Source: Sphingosinithalassobacter sp. CS137 (lineage in GTDB: Bacteria; Pseudomonadota; Alphaproteobacteria; Sphingomonadales; Sphingomonadaceae). From it: 64,000 nucleotides of DNA. Below are positions 51,867 to 61,551 of this stretch, one piece after another; positions within the stretch are counted from its first letter, which is position 1; each line of letters begins with the position of its first letter. The notes beneath the pieces were generated by a model. The model made no database searches and had not been told where the DNA came from. It was given only the letters and a program-made list of their open reading frames with translations. The translations under genes were made by a program, and so were the position numbers. Where the stretch lies: positions 2,076,501 to 2,140,500 of the forward strand of contig NZ_CP060494.1 of NCBI RefSeq assembly GCF_014334115.1. Direction: 5' to 3'.

Positions 51867-52265
51867 ATGACCAACCTCGTAATCCTCACCGGCCGTCTCG
51901 CCCGCGATCCCGAATCCCGCGAGACCAAGGGCGGAACCTCCGTCACCGGCATCACCGTTGTCACCGACCGCCCCGCGCGCGACAAGGACGGCAAGACCTA
52001 CAAGGATGAAAACGGCTACACCGCCAAGGACAGCGAATTCCACCGGGTAACCTGCTTCAACGGCCTCTCCAAGACCGTCGGGCAGTTCTGCACCAAGGGC
52101 CAGCTGGTGTCGGTCCAGGGCCGGCTCCACTACACCCAGTGGGAAGACCAGGATGGCGTCAAGCGCTACGGCTGCGAGATCCTGGCTGACAAGGTCGACT
52201 TCCTCTCGCGCGGGAACGCCAGGCATGGCGACGAAGACAACCGCGACGCGCCCGAGATCGACTGA
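51867..52265 (+). CDS. ssb: Single-stranded DNA-binding protein (element-encoded)
   Basis: 132 residues from the ATG at 51867 (GAAGGA upstream). The OB fold is recognisable in MTNLVILTGRLARDPESRE, TAKDSEFHRVTCFNGL, VSVQGRLHYTQWED and CEILADKVDFLS. It is shorter than chromosomal SSB and ends DNRDAPEID, without the DDDIPF tip that recruits partner proteins. It probably coats transferred single-stranded DNA. A strong hairpin terminator follows. Confidence 0.92.
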   Translation: MTNLVILTGRLARDPESRETKGGTSVTGITVVTDRPARDKDGKTYKDENGYTAKDSEFHRVTCFNGLSKTVGQFCTKGQLVSVQGRLHYTQWEDQDGVKRYGCEILADKVDFLSRGNARHGDEDNRDAPEID

Positions 52266-52290
52266 CGTCATCGATCGACCGGCGAGCGAC

Positions 52291-52326
52291 GAAGGGGCTC
52301 TGCCGCAAGCGCGGCAGGGCTCCTTC
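52291..52326. terminator. Terminator between ssb and the convergent small gene
   Basis: A 16-base stem (52291-52306 with 52311-52326) closed by a 4-base AAGC loop, including two G-T pairs. It sits between two convergent genes and can serve both. Confidence 0.7.
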
Positions 52327-52335
52327 TCGTCTTGT

Positions 52336-52602
52336 TCAGGAACCAGCGGGCGTTTCGTTGCGACCGGATGCAGACGGTTCGCCTTCCAGCCGCCGCAGCG
52401 CTTCGGCTTCACCAAGCTTGCCGAGCATCTCGCTCGCCTGTTTGAGGCCCTTCCTCGAGAACGCCTCGACACCTGATCCGAGGATCAGCTGTCCCAGCTC
52501 GAGAGCGGCTTTCTCTTCCAGTGCGCGTTGCCGCTCGTCGAGAGCTTGACGCTCGGCTTCGAGCTTCCTGAGCGCGTCGACCGCGCTTCGTTTCGTGGGC
52601 AT
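52336..52602 (-). CDS. Small coiled-coil protein, DUF6437/TraC-like
   Basis: 88 residues from the ATG at 52602 (AAAGGACC upstream). MPTKRSAVDALRKLEAERQA is followed by a helical, charged segment (LDERQRALEEKAALELGQLIL) and a variable tail. Such small proteins accompany conjugation regions of alphaproteobacterial plasmids; the family name is by resemblance only. It is the only leftward gene in this part of the island. Confidence 0.6.
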   Translation of the reverse strand: MPTKRSAVDALRKLEAERQALDERQRALEEKAALELGQLILGSGVEAFSRKGLKQASEMLGKLGEAEALRRLEGEPSASGRNETPAGS

Positions 52603-52949
52603 GCGTGGGGTCCTTTCGCGTCCACTCCTTGATGCCTCCGTGCTCCACTCTGCTGTGCCTGCAGGGGTGTAGGAAAGCACTTTTTGCGAAGCTCGTTTGC
52701 GGGCGCTTCATCCGAGAGGTTGGGAATGGTCCTGGCTCACGGATCGTCCATGGTGATGGCCTTGCGGCTCCCGCGTCAAGGACGGCGGGGCCCCACCATT
52801 TTGCCTCCCCTTCGCTTTGCTGTGGTCCGACAAAATCGTTGCCCCCACCGCCGCTAACGCGGTCGCCCGGAGGGCGATCCTGGACCCGGGATCCGCAAGG
52901 CCATCGGCCGAACTCCTGTCGTCTCAAGGACAGACATCAGGAGGATATC
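52603..52949. other. Non-coding interval upstream of two divergent small genes
   Basis: 347 bases with no convincing gene. It should contain the divergent promoters of the coiled-coil gene and the small gene at 52950. GGGGCCCC and several GC-rich short palindromes lie at about 52770-52800. No motif could be assigned. Confidence 0.5.
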
Positions 52950-53171
52950 ATGGCTTCACTCGCTCCAATCGCATTGAACGCGGAACGCTACTTCGAAGCA
53001 CTGGCGGTTGCCGAACGACGCGCGCTGCACAGCTACTTCGATCAGCATATCGTAGAGGACGAGACCCTAGGCTACTTCGCGCTCGACGAAGGCGATTACA
53101 ACGCCCTGCCGGCTCAGCTGGCGAACCGGGTGGTCCACACCGTGCGCGGAGGAATGCTCGACGAGTTCTGA
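52950..53171 (+). CDS. Small conserved protein of unknown function (73 aa)
   Basis: 73 residues with an excellent AGGAGGATATC ribosome site: ALNAERYFEALAVAERR, HSYFDQHIVEDETLGYFALDEG, LANRVVHTVRGGMLDEF. No family is recognised. A T-rich terminator hairpin immediately after the stop confirms a short transcription unit. Confidence 0.65.
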   Translation: MASLAPIALNAERYFEALAVAERRALHSYFDQHIVEDETLGYFALDEGDYNALPAQLANRVVHTVRGGMLDEF

Positions 53172-53217
53172 GGGCGAAGAGAGGGCGGGAACCGGCGACG
53201 GTTCTTCGCCCTTTTTT
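53171..53217 (+). terminator. Rho-independent terminator
   Basis: AGGGCGAAGA (53171-53180) pairs perfectly with TCTTCGCCCT (53203-53212), followed by TTTTT. It overlaps the end of the 73-residue gene. Confidence 0.85.
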
Positions 53218-53852
53218 CATGCTCACCGGACGATGGGTTCAGGGATGCGGAGCGGGGCTGTGGACGCGCTCTGTCCCGCGCATCTGGCGATGCGCTCCTG
53301 AGGGCGCGGCTTTTTTGCGTTTGGCCCCGCGCGCACTTGCGAACCGGCGGCGGGTCGGACCAGCGCGCGCGGGTCGAAACGACAGACCCCGTTCCGGCCG
53401 CTTCGCACATGGTCCCTTTGCCGCCGCCTCTTTCGCAGGTGCGATCTCTTGTCGGGGAGAGGCCAAACATCAATCCCTTCTGCCTGACATTCGCCGGCGA
53501 GGGATTGCTCGCGCTCCTTAGGCGAAAGGCGGCAAATGCCCTCGGGAACACAACGTCTTCGGTCACTGGCACTCGCCGCGCAATGGGGAACAATGGGCAC
53601 ACCGTACGCAGCGGTGCTGCCGGATGTTTCATTGTCCTTTCAACGAGATAGATCTTGATTTCGCGAGATGCAGCAACTGATTTGCCGGTGATGCATGAAG
53701 TGGATTCGCGATTTGCGGGTAAATCACTCTGCCATAAAGCCTTGAACAGATGGGCGAACTTTCCGTTTTCCTACAGGCTGCCCGTGATTTAGTCTGATCC
53801 TCGCCTTCCGCAGGGTGAACCAGGTTCCTTATCGTTCAAGGAGCTTGGAAAA
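53218..53852. other. Non-coding interval before the transfer genes; possible oriT region
   Basis: 635 bases. The left half is GC-rich with unconvincing frames. The right half (about 53640-53850) is richer in A and T and contains two direct repeats GATTTGC(C/G)GGT (53679-53689 and 53710-53720), 31 bases apart. A small inverted repeat, GATTT-GCGGGT-AAATC (53710-53725), is also present. A transfer origin for the MOBF relaxase could lie here, but no nick site is recognised. Confidence 0.35.
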
Positions 53853-54182
53853 GTGCAACGTCATCAAAGTCTGCAGAGCTATGTTCCCCCGCTAATCGCG
53901 GACTGGATCAGGGAGCAGGCGCGCCTCAAGCAGGTCAGCGTCAGCATCGTCGTGCGCGACCTGCTGGTCGCCGCCTGGACCCGCGACAACGATGCGCTTC
54001 TGCGCCCCACCGGGGCCGATCCGGAGCGGCAGAGGGTGTTCGCGACGGTCGCGCTCGACGCGCTGCTCGCCCACCATTCCGACGAGACTCTGAGGGAGCG
54101 CACGCTGGCTGCCTATCACCGCCGGCTCGAGCGGCTCGGTCTCATTCCGGCTTCCGGCAAGGGAGGCGAGCATGAAGCATAA
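53853..54182 (+). CDS. Small mobilisation-accessory protein upstream of traD
   Basis: 109 residues from a GTG with AAGGAG upstream. LIADWIREQARLKQVSVSIVVRDLL has the look of a ribbon-helix-helix or relaxosome accessory protein, followed by helices (ALDALLAHHSDETLRERTLAAY). It overlaps traD by 11 bases, so it is translated with it. By position it may bind oriT and help TraD/MobF; the function is inferred. Confidence 0.6.
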   Translation: MQRHQSLQSYVPPLIADWIREQARLKQVSVSIVVRDLLVAAWTRDNDALLRPTGADPERQRVFATVALDALLAHHSDETLRERTLAAYHRRLERLGLIPASGKGGEHEA

Positions 54183-56505
54183 TCTCGTCAACTTCACCCG
54201 CGGCAGCCAGCTGCTGGGTCACTTCGGCTTCATGTTTGCGGCGGGCCTCAAGGGACCGCTGCTTGTCACCGTACTCGTCATTCTCGGTCTTGGCTGGTGG
54301 GAGGTCAAATCCTCGCTCAGCGAGCAAGAGGTCTATCTCCTGTGGATGCATCTCTACGCCTCCACCTACGGGTTCATGGAGTTCGATCCCGCCAAGCTCG
54401 TGCACCTCAAACTGGGCGGCGGCGAGACCGCCGCCTTTCCCATGTCGGTCGTCACCCAGTACCCTCCGATGCGCGCCGCGGTCGCCGCATTCGGGGAGGC
54501 CCTGCGGAGTACGTTCCTGGTTGCAAGCCTGGTCCTCGTCCCGCTGTTCATCGCCTTCTGGTGGATCGCCGAACGCTTCGGCGAGCGCTCGAAACAGAAG
54601 AAGCATGTGCGCGGCTCTTCGCTCGCTAGCCTGCCCGAACTGGAGAGCGAAATTGCCCGGCACAACGCCCGCGAACGGGCGCGCGAATACGGCAGCGAAA
54701 TGGGTTGGGCATGGCGTCTGGCCGGTCGTGCATCATTGCGCGAAGCGGGGCTCTATACTCCCGCGCATCTCGGTGGCGTGAGCTGGCCTTGGCGGCGCGA
54801 GCAGAGCCACGCGATGCTTGTGGGGACCACCGGCACCGGCAAGACCGTGGCACTCACCGATCTCGTTGACGAAATCCGAGAGCGGGGCGAACGCGCGGTG
54901 ATCTTCGACCTCACTGGGGCCTTCATCGAGACCTTCTACGAAGCGGACCGCGACGTCATTCTCAACCCGCTCGACGCCCGCTGCCCGGCCTGGAGCGTGT
55001 TCAACGACTGCACCTCGCGCGCCGAATTCCATTCCGCCGCGGAATCGCTCGTGCCCCACGACGGGGGCGGCTCGGAGCAGTTCTGGGTGCTCGCCGCGCG
55101 CACCATGTTCGTCGAGACTTGCATAAAGCTCGCCGCGGAAGGACGGGGCAGCAACCAGGCGCTCGCCGACGAGCTGATGAACGCCGACCTGTCCGATCTG
55201 CACAAGCTGCTCGAGGACACGATGGCGGGGCCGATCACCACGCCGAGCGCTGCCAAGATGGCGGAATCGGTGCGCGCGGTGTTCAACGTCAACGCCAAGG
55301 CGATGCAGATGCTACCCTCGCGCGGGGAGCCGTTTTCGATCCGCCGCTGGGTCAAGGGAACATGCGAACCGGGCTCGCTGCTGTTCCTCTCGGCGCGCTA
55401 TGTCGACATGAGCGTGCTGTCGCAGTTGCTCACGTTGTGGCTCGATACCGCGATCAACACGCTGATGTCCGGGCGGCGGACGCGCGACCTCAAGCTATGG
55501 TTCCTGATCGACGAGCTCGGGGCGCTGCACCGCCTGCCGTCGCTCGAGAAGGGGCTGCAGACCGCGCGCAACTTCGGCGGCGCAATCGTCACCGGCGTGC
55601 ATGCCTTCGCCAAGCTCAAGGAGGTCTACGGCGAGAACATGGCGATGACCCTGTCCTCGCTCGCCAGAACCAAGCTGATTCTTGCCACGGCAGACCGTGA
55701 AACCGCGACCTGGTGCTCCGATGTCGTTGGGCACCGCGAGGTCCGCGAAATGGAAGAAGGCTACAGCTATGGCTACAATAACGCCCGCGACGCGGTCAGC
55801 CTGACACCCCGCCGACAGGTCGTTCCGCTGCTCCTTCCCGACGAGTTCATGGAGCTTGCCAGCCTGTCGGGCTTCATCAAGTTTCCGGATGGATTCCCGG
55901 CAGCGCCGGTCACGCTGATCCCGCGCGATTGGCCCCGTTTTGCCGAAGGGTTCATCGCGCGTGAGATGCCATCGCGAACCGGCGCAGCCCACCGCAGCGA
56001 CAGCGATCGTTCTGATACTCGGGGCAATGCGGAGCATCGCGCAGGGAGCGACGACGAGGGCGGCGAACCGCGCCGTCTGGCGCGCAAGGATCGCCCATCA
56101 GTTGAACCGCAGAAGGCACCGTCGCGGAGCAATCGCGCGGCGCAGTCGGACACTCCGAAATCGGGAAGAGGCGGCAAGCAAGCCTCGGCCAAGGCGTCCT
56201 TGCCCTCCGATCCGGCAATTGACGTGCGGCTTGCATCAAGGTCTAGCTCCAGGCCGGAAACCGGTGCTCACGCGCAATCCGAATTGCCGCTGGGCGAAGC
56301 CAGGGAGAGCCCAAGAGAACCCGCCGGCCTGACGGACAAGCCGTCGCGCCCGGATGTCCCTGATCCGCAAACCTCACAGGATGCGGCACGCGATCGTAAC
56401 TGCGCCGACCACCGGCAACAGGAGGATCAGCAGCGCGCGCTGCTCGGAGGCGCCGCGCGCGAACAGCAGGACCGCGACCTGGGCGATATCGGGCCCGATA
56501 TCTGA
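54172..56505 (+). CDS. traD: Type IV coupling protein TraD
   Basis: 777 residues. Two N-terminal membrane segments (about 27-43 and 115-132) anchor it. The ATPase domain has Walker A LVGTTGTGKT (about 216-225) and Walker B LWFLIDELGAL (about 442), with the coupling-protein blocks SVFNDCTSRAEF and NFGGAIVTGVHAFAK. The last 150 residues are charged and disordered. It links the relaxosome to the secretion channel. It lies directly upstream of the relaxase gene, the standard MOBF pairing. Confidence 0.95.
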   Translation: MKHNLVNFTRGSQLLGHFGFMFAAGLKGPLLVTVLVILGLGWWEVKSSLSEQEVYLLWMHLYASTYGFMEFDPAKLVHLKLGGGETAAFPMSVVTQYPPMRAAVAAFGEALRSTFLVASLVLVPLFIAFWWIAERFGERSKQKKHVRGSSLASLPELESEIARHNARERAREYGSEMGWAWRLAGRASLREAGLYTPAHLGGVSWPWRREQSHAMLVGTTGTGKTVALTDLVDEIRERGERAVIFDLTGAFIETFYEADRDVILNPLDARCPAWSVFNDCTSRAEFHSAAESLVPHDGGGSEQFWVLAARTMFVETCIKLAAEGRGSNQALADELMNADLSDLHKLLEDTMAGPITTPSAAKMAESVRAVFNVNAKAMQMLPSRGEPFSIRRWVKGTCEPGSLLFLSARYVDMSVLSQLLTLWLDTAINTLMSGRRTRDLKLWFLIDELGALHRLPSLEKGLQTARNFGGAIVTGVHAFAKLKEVYGENMAMTLSSLARTKLILATADRETATWCSDVVGHREVREMEEGYSYGYNNARDAVSLTPRRQVVPLLLPDEFMELASLSGFIKFPDGFPAAPVTLIPRDWPRFAEGFIAREMPSRTGAAHRSDSDRSDTRGNAEHRAGSDDEGGEPRRLARKDRPSVEPQKAPSRSNRAAQSDTPKSGRGGKQASAKASLPSDPAIDVRLASRSSSRPETGAHAQSELPLGEARESPREPAGLTDKPSRPDVPDPQTSQDAARDRNCADHRQQEDQQRALLGGAAREQQDRDLGDIGPDI

Positions 56506-56549
56506 TCGCCTGGCGGGAGGCTTGAGGGGCCAAACGGGATCCGCCGCCA

Positions 56550-59459
56550 ATGCTCTCTGTCGCCAATGTCCGCTCGCCGTCGGCCGCCGCGAGCTACTTC
56601 GCCGCTGACAATTACTACGCCAGAGCCGATGCCGACCGGTCGGGCCAGTGGATCGGCAAAGGCGCCGATCTGCTGGGCCTGAAGGGCCGCGTCGAGACCA
56701 AAGCCTTCGATGCGCTGTTGCGCGGCGAGCTACCCGACGGATCGAACGTCGGCAATCACGGCCAGTGGCATCGGCCCGGCACCGACCTCACCTTTTCGCT
56801 GCCCAAGAGCTGGTCGCTGCTGGCTCTCCTCGGCAAGGACGAGCGGATCGTCGAAGCCTACCGCGAAGCGGTCATCGAGACGCTCGCCTGGGCGGAAAAG
56901 AATGCTGCCGAAACCAGGCTAGTCGAGAAGGGGCAGGTGCGCACGGTCGCCACCGGCAACCTTGCCATCGGTCTGTTCCAGCACGACACCAACCGCAACC
57001 AGGAGCCCAATCTGCATTTTCATGCGGTCGTCGCCAACGTGACTCGGGGCCCCGACGGAGTGTGGCGCACGCTCAAGAACGACCGGCTATGGTCCCTGAA
57101 CACGCTCCTCAATTCGATCGCGATGGCGCGGTTTCGCACGAGCGTCGAGAAGCTCGGCTACGAGACCGGTCCGGCGCTCAAGCACGGCAATTTCGAGGCG
57201 CGCGGGATCGGCCGCGAACAGCTGATGGCATTCTCCACCCGGCGGCAGGAAGTGCTCGATGCGCGCCGTGGCTCGGGACTGGAGGCCGGGCGGATTGCCG
57301 CCTTGGCGACCCGTTCAGCGAAGGAGGCGATCGAGGATCGCGGCGCGCTCGCCGTTCGCTGGGATCAGGCGGCAAAGGAGATCGGTCTTGACCTCGAGCC
57401 GCTGGTCGAATCCGCGCATCTGCGGGCGGCGTCGCAGGAGAGGGAGGCCGCGCGGCCGGCCACACTGGTCGAGCGCGGTATCGCCCGCCTGCGGGAATTT
57501 GCCGCGCGCATTTCGGGCGAAGAGCGCGACCCGCTGGTGCCGAGCCATGTCTTGAAGAAAGGTCCCGAAGCCATCGCGGCGGCGCAGGCGGTCGCCTCTG
57601 GCGTGCGCCATCTCTCACAGCGCGAGGCAGGCTTCGAGCGCGAAGCGCTTTACAAGGCGGCGCTCGACTTCGGTCTGCCGACGACGATCTCCCACGTCGA
57701 AACCGCCGTCCGCTCACTGGTCCGCTCGGGCCATCTTCTGGAGGGGACGGGCAAGCACAGGGGCTGGGTCACGAGCCGTGAGGCGGTTGAAGTCGAGACG
57801 CGCATCCTTGCCTGGGCGGCCGAAGGCAAAGGCGCGATCGAGCCCGGTATCGCGGAAAGTGAGGCAACCAGCCGCGTCCAGGCGTCGGCCCAGGTCAACC
57901 ACGGGTTCAAGCTCAACGAGGGACAACTCGGCGCCGCCCGGCTGATCCTGTCCTCGACTGACCGAACCATCGCCATTCAGGGCGTGGCAGGCGCGGGCAA
58001 GTCGAGCGTCCTCAAGCCGGTGGCCGAAGTGCTGCGCGAAGAAGGACATCCGATGATCGGCCTCGCGGTGCAGAACACGCTGGTGCAGATGCTCGAGCGG
58101 GACACGGGCATTCGTTCACAGACTCTCGCGCGGTTCCTCAAGGACTGGGGCAAGCTGATCGACGAGCCGGGAAATGGCCCTAGTCACAATGAGGCGAAGG
58201 CAGCCTTGAGGGACTATATCCTGGTGCTCGATGAGGCCTCGATGGTCTCGAACGCAGACAAGGAACAGCTGCTCCGCATCGCCAACCTGGCCGGCGTGCA
58301 CCGCCTGGTCCTGATGGGCGATCGCAAGCAGCTCGGAGCGGTCGATGCCGGAAAGCCGTTCGCGCTGCTTCAGCAGGGCGGGATCGCCAAGGCAGAGATG
58401 AACACCAATCTGCGCGGCCGCGACCCCGTTCTCCGGCAGGCGCAGGCGGCCGCACAGGCAGGTCTTGTGCGATCGGCGCTCGACCATCTCAAGGAGCACA
58501 CCGTCGAAACCGAGGGCGAGGGCGCGATCGTCGCGGCGGAACACTGGCTCGCGCTTCCCCCCTCTGAGCGCAAGCACACAGCGATCTATGCCTCGGGCCG
58601 CAACATTCGCTCTGCGGTCAACGAGGCGGTCCAACGCGGCCTGCAGGCGAACGGAGAAATCGGCCCCGAGAAGATCGCACTCGACATGCTCGATCGCGTG
58701 AACTTCACCCGCGAGGAATTGCGTTACCTAGCTGCCTACCGGCCAGGCATGGTGCTTGAGGTCGCGAAGGCGGAGCGTACCTTGGGGCTCAAGCGCGGCG
58801 AGTATGCTGTCTGCGGCATCGATGAGGCGAAAGGCATCGTTCGGCTTGAGGACGAGCGCGGCCGGCAGCATGCGTTTAGGCCAGCCCGGATGCAGAAGGC
58901 CGACAAGGACGGCAATCTGGTGCTGTTCGAACGGCGCGAGCTCGAAATTCACCGTAGCGACCAGATCCGCTGGACGCGCAACGATCACCAGCGCGGACTG
59001 CTCAATGCCGACCGCGCCAAGGTCGTTTCAATCGAGCGGGGTCGGTTGACGGTCGAGACCTCGAAGGGCGAGCAGCTCCAGCTGAAGCAGGGAGACCCGA
59101 TGCTGAAGCGGATCGATCTCGCCTATGCGCTCAACGCGCACATGGCGCAGGGGCTGACATCCGACCGGGGCATCGCCGTCATGGACAGCCGCGAGCGCAA
59201 TCTCTCGAACCAGCAGACGTTTCTGGTGACCGCGACGCGTCTGCGCGATCATCTGACGCTGGTGGTAGACAGCGCGGCGAAGCTGGCAGGCGCGGTGGCA
59301 CGCAACAAGGGCGAGAAAGCTTCGGCGCTGGAGGTGATCGAGCGCCTGCGAAATGCCGCTGCTATCGGAGTGTCGAAGGGCCTTGGCGAGCAGCCGGGGC
59401 GCGATACCGAGCGTGAACTGTCTCGCGAAAAGACCCGGGCAATCGATATCGGGATTTAG
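56550..59459 (+). CDS. mobF: MobF family relaxase/helicase (TrwC/TraI type)
   Basis: 969 residues. The relaxase domain has the tyrosine pair Tyr22/Tyr23 (NYYARAD) and the three-histidine metal site His145, His156, His158 (FQHDTNRN, PNLHFHAV). The helicase part shows Walker A GVAGAGKSS (about 480), VLDEASMVS, LMGDRKQLGAVDAG and a C-terminal NAHMAQGLTSDRG with VTATRLRDHL. It nicks oriT, stays bound to the 5' end and unwinds the strand for transfer. All catalytic residues are intact. Shorter than F TraI, like TrwC. Confidence 0.95.
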   Translation: MLSVANVRSPSAAASYFAADNYYARADADRSGQWIGKGADLLGLKGRVETKAFDALLRGELPDGSNVGNHGQWHRPGTDLTFSLPKSWSLLALLGKDERIVEAYREAVIETLAWAEKNAAETRLVEKGQVRTVATGNLAIGLFQHDTNRNQEPNLHFHAVVANVTRGPDGVWRTLKNDRLWSLNTLLNSIAMARFRTSVEKLGYETGPALKHGNFEARGIGREQLMAFSTRRQEVLDARRGSGLEAGRIAALATRSAKEAIEDRGALAVRWDQAAKEIGLDLEPLVESAHLRAASQEREAARPATLVERGIARLREFAARISGEERDPLVPSHVLKKGPEAIAAAQAVASGVRHLSQREAGFEREALYKAALDFGLPTTISHVETAVRSLVRSGHLLEGTGKHRGWVTSREAVEVETRILAWAAEGKGAIEPGIAESEATSRVQASAQVNHGFKLNEGQLGAARLILSSTDRTIAIQGVAGAGKSSVLKPVAEVLREEGHPMIGLAVQNTLVQMLERDTGIRSQTLARFLKDWGKLIDEPGNGPSHNEAKAALRDYILVLDEASMVSNADKEQLLRIANLAGVHRLVLMGDRKQLGAVDAGKPFALLQQGGIAKAEMNTNLRGRDPVLRQAQAAAQAGLVRSALDHLKEHTVETEGEGAIVAAEHWLALPPSERKHTAIYASGRNIRSAVNEAVQRGLQANGEIGPEKIALDMLDRVNFTREELRYLAAYRPGMVLEVAKAERTLGLKRGEYAVCGIDEAKGIVRLEDERGRQHAFRPARMQKADKDGNLVLFERRELEIHRSDQIRWTRNDHQRGLLNADRAKVVSIERGRLTVETSKGEQLQLKQGDPMLKRIDLAYALNAHMAQGLTSDRGIAVMDSRERNLSNQQTFLVTATRLRDHLTLVVDSAAKLAGAVARNKGEKASALEVIERLRNAAAIGVSKGLGEQPGRDTERELSREKTRAIDIGI

Positions 59460-59469
59460 TTAGGCGCGG

Positions 59470-59708
59470 CTACTCGCAGTCTGTGCCATCATTGTCGCGA
59501 TCGAGGTGGCTCCCGTAGCCGGGCTGCCCCCGCCGGACCGGGCGGCGTCGGCCTTCCGCGCGGCGGTGCAGTTCGGGTAGTACACCTCGCCGCCTGCGCG
59601 CTGAGGACTGGCCGGTTGCGCGGAGCTCTGCCCCAGATGACAATGCCGGCCGCCATTCTTGCGGTCGTTGTAGCAGCCATTGGCCGCAAGACCTCCGGAG
59701 TGCGCCAC
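59470..59708 (-). pseudogene. Excalibur-domain protein, frameshifted
   Basis: One frame reads AHSGGLAANGCYNDRKNGGRHCH, then GGEVYYPNCTAARKADAA. The sequence then continues in another frame as PVRRGQPGYGSHLDRDNDGTDCE, the diagnostic calcium-binding end of Excalibur proteins. A single missing C in the C-run at about 59540-59545 would restore one protein. The upstream part is open but lacks a good start. So the gene is probably broken, or the base call is wrong. Confidence 0.7.
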
Positions 59709-59960
59709 GACTTGCGCGCTCGGCGGTGTGCACCAAACGTCCGGATTGCGCCCTAATAGCGGCCATAAAGTCAGGCGAGGACACGCCTGAAAGCTGCCGT
59801 TCCAAAGTTTCGTCTGATTGAGGAAAATAAGCCTTCAATCGCAATAGGTCGAAAAATTTTCTTCGCGATGCGTCTTGGTCGCTGAAGTGAGGCGCATGAA
59901 ATCCTCGTTAAGTTCGGCTTTGCCGTATCGTGACCGTGCACGAATTAAGTTGCTCCTTCA

Positions 59961-61547
59961 TTATGACTTTCGGATGAGCACCACCCCAGCAATCACAAGC
60001 GCGCCGCCAGCCAGAAGCCAGGATTGATCGACAAGCAACGCGCTAGCTATGATCAATGCGGCAGCTAGAGGGCCTTTCAAGGACTGACGCTCATTGCGAA
60101 GTCCAGTGAGCTGCTCGATACTGAGCGGATCGAGCTGAACCGGCACATATCCTGACTTTGCGATCGAGTTCGCAGTGGCAAGTATGTCGGGCAAGGACGC
60201 CGACAAACCCAGCAGCTGACCGCGAAGTCTCTTCAAACCCGACCGAGCGCTGCCGAGCGAGAACCGCTCGGCGAGAAGCTCCGTCATGATCGGCCGGGTC
60301 TCTTCGGCGATGTTGTAGTCCGGTGCCAGCGATCGGACGAAGCCCTCTGCAGTCAACAAGGTACGCAGAAGAATGGCCAGATCAGGTGGCAGAACCAGTC
60401 GATAATCCCGCAACAGGTCGAAAACGCGGGAAAAAATCTGCGAGAACTCGATGCCAGATAACACGGTCCCCCTGAACTCTCCGATCAACTGATCCAGATC
60501 CACCGCGAGCGCATCGCGATCCACCTTCGGCTCCCCCGCCCATGCGAGCAGGACATTCGCGACATCGCTGGTTTCCTCACCAGCGATCGCAAGCACGAGG
60601 CGGACGATCTCGTCGCGCCTGGCCTTGGTGAGCGTCCCGACCGATCCAAAGTCGATGAAGCCGACATCCTGCTCGCCGATCATGAAGACGTTACCGGGAT
60701 GGGGGTCGCCGTGAAATTCGCCGTTCAGGATGATCATCCGCAGGACAGCGTTGGCATAGCTTTTAGCGAAAGCCGCCACCCGCGGGTCGTCCGATGGGCT
60801 GCCCAACGAAGACGCGGGCCTGCCGTACAGGCGTTCCTGAACGTTCACCCGCAGCCCGGTCAGTTCCCAATGGATGGCCGGGGTCCTGACGCCGATGGTA
60901 TCGAGATATGCGCCGATCCGCTCGCAGGCTCGGGATTCCGCAGCGAGGTCCATCTCCCAGGCAAGATTGCGGCCGAAGGTCCGCAGAAACTCGACTGGCC
61001 GGTAACGCGCGATGTCCGGCGACCGTGCTTCCACGATCCCGGCAAGGCGTATAAGGAGGCGCACATCAGCCTCCATCCGAGCGGCAGTGCCTGGCCGCCG
61101 AACCTTCACGATGACCTCGCTTCCGTCCCGCAGTCTGGCGGAATAGGTTTGCGCTATGGAGGCAGAGGCCAAAGGCTTTTCGTCGAACTGCGCAAAGTCG
61201 CTCCGCCAGTCCTCACCCCAGCTTGAAGCAAGTACGGGCTCGATATCTGCGAAGGGCACTGACGACACCTGATCGTGCAGGGTTGAGAATGCCGTGATCC
61301 AGTGTTCGGTAAACAGATCGCTTCGGGTGGCGAGGAGTTGCCCCAGCTTTATGCCGACTGGCCCGATGTCACGGAGGAACGCCACAACTGCAGCCGGACG
61401 AAATTCGCGAGGATCGATGACATTGCTCGAAGAGGGAATAAATCCGAGGGCTCCGGCGAGATTCTTCGCGCCGTGCCTCATTAGGATTTGGCCGATCTCC
61501 GCGGCGCGAGCGATGCTGCTGATAGGCTTTTCCGGGGGCGATGCCAT
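59961..61547 (-). CDS. AarF/UbiB family atypical kinase
   Basis: 528 residues from the ATG at 61547. Family features: KxGQ motif (Lys67, Gly69, Gln70 in GIKLGQLL), the nucleotide-loop region ASASIAQTYSA, catalytic EFHGDPHPGNV (about 277-287) and the metal motif FIDFGS (about 296). Two hydrophobic segments at the C-terminus anchor it. UbiB-type proteins support ubiquinone synthesis or lipid handling by an unclear ATPase activity. It follows the MarR gene by 4 bases, so they form an operon; the co-control with efflux is unusual. Confidence 0.9.
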   Translation of the reverse strand: MASPPEKPISSIARAAEIGQILMRHGAKNLAGALGFIPSSSNVIDPREFRPAAVVAFLRDIGPVGIKLGQLLATRSDLFTEHWITAFSTLHDQVSSVPFADIEPVLASSWGEDWRSDFAQFDEKPLASASIAQTYSARLRDGSEVIVKVRRPGTAARMEADVRLLIRLAGIVEARSPDIARYRPVEFLRTFGRNLAWEMDLAAESRACERIGAYLDTIGVRTPAIHWELTGLRVNVQERLYGRPASSLGSPSDDPRVAAFAKSYANAVLRMIILNGEFHGDPHPGNVFMIGEQDVGFIDFGSVGTLTKARRDEIVRLVLAIAGEETSDVANVLLAWAGEPKVDRDALAVDLDQLIGEFRGTVLSGIEFSQIFSRVFDLLRDYRLVLPPDLAILLRTLLTAEGFVRSLAPDYNIAEETRPIMTELLAERFSLGSARSGLKRLRGQLLGLSASLPDILATANSIAKSGYVPVQLDPLSIEQLTGLRNERQSLKGPLAAALIIASALLVDQSWLLAGGALVIAGVVLIRKS

Positions 61548-61551
61548 GATT

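Noticed and set aside
52755..52800. GC-rich palindromes as an origin of replication or iterons
   Set aside because: Only isolated short palindromes such as GGGGCCCC; no repeated iterons or replication gene nearby.
53114..53632. 172-codon minus-strand frame in the non-coding interval before the transfer genes
   Set aside because: It crosses a T-rich terminator and a well-supported small gene, lacks a ribosome site and known motifs.
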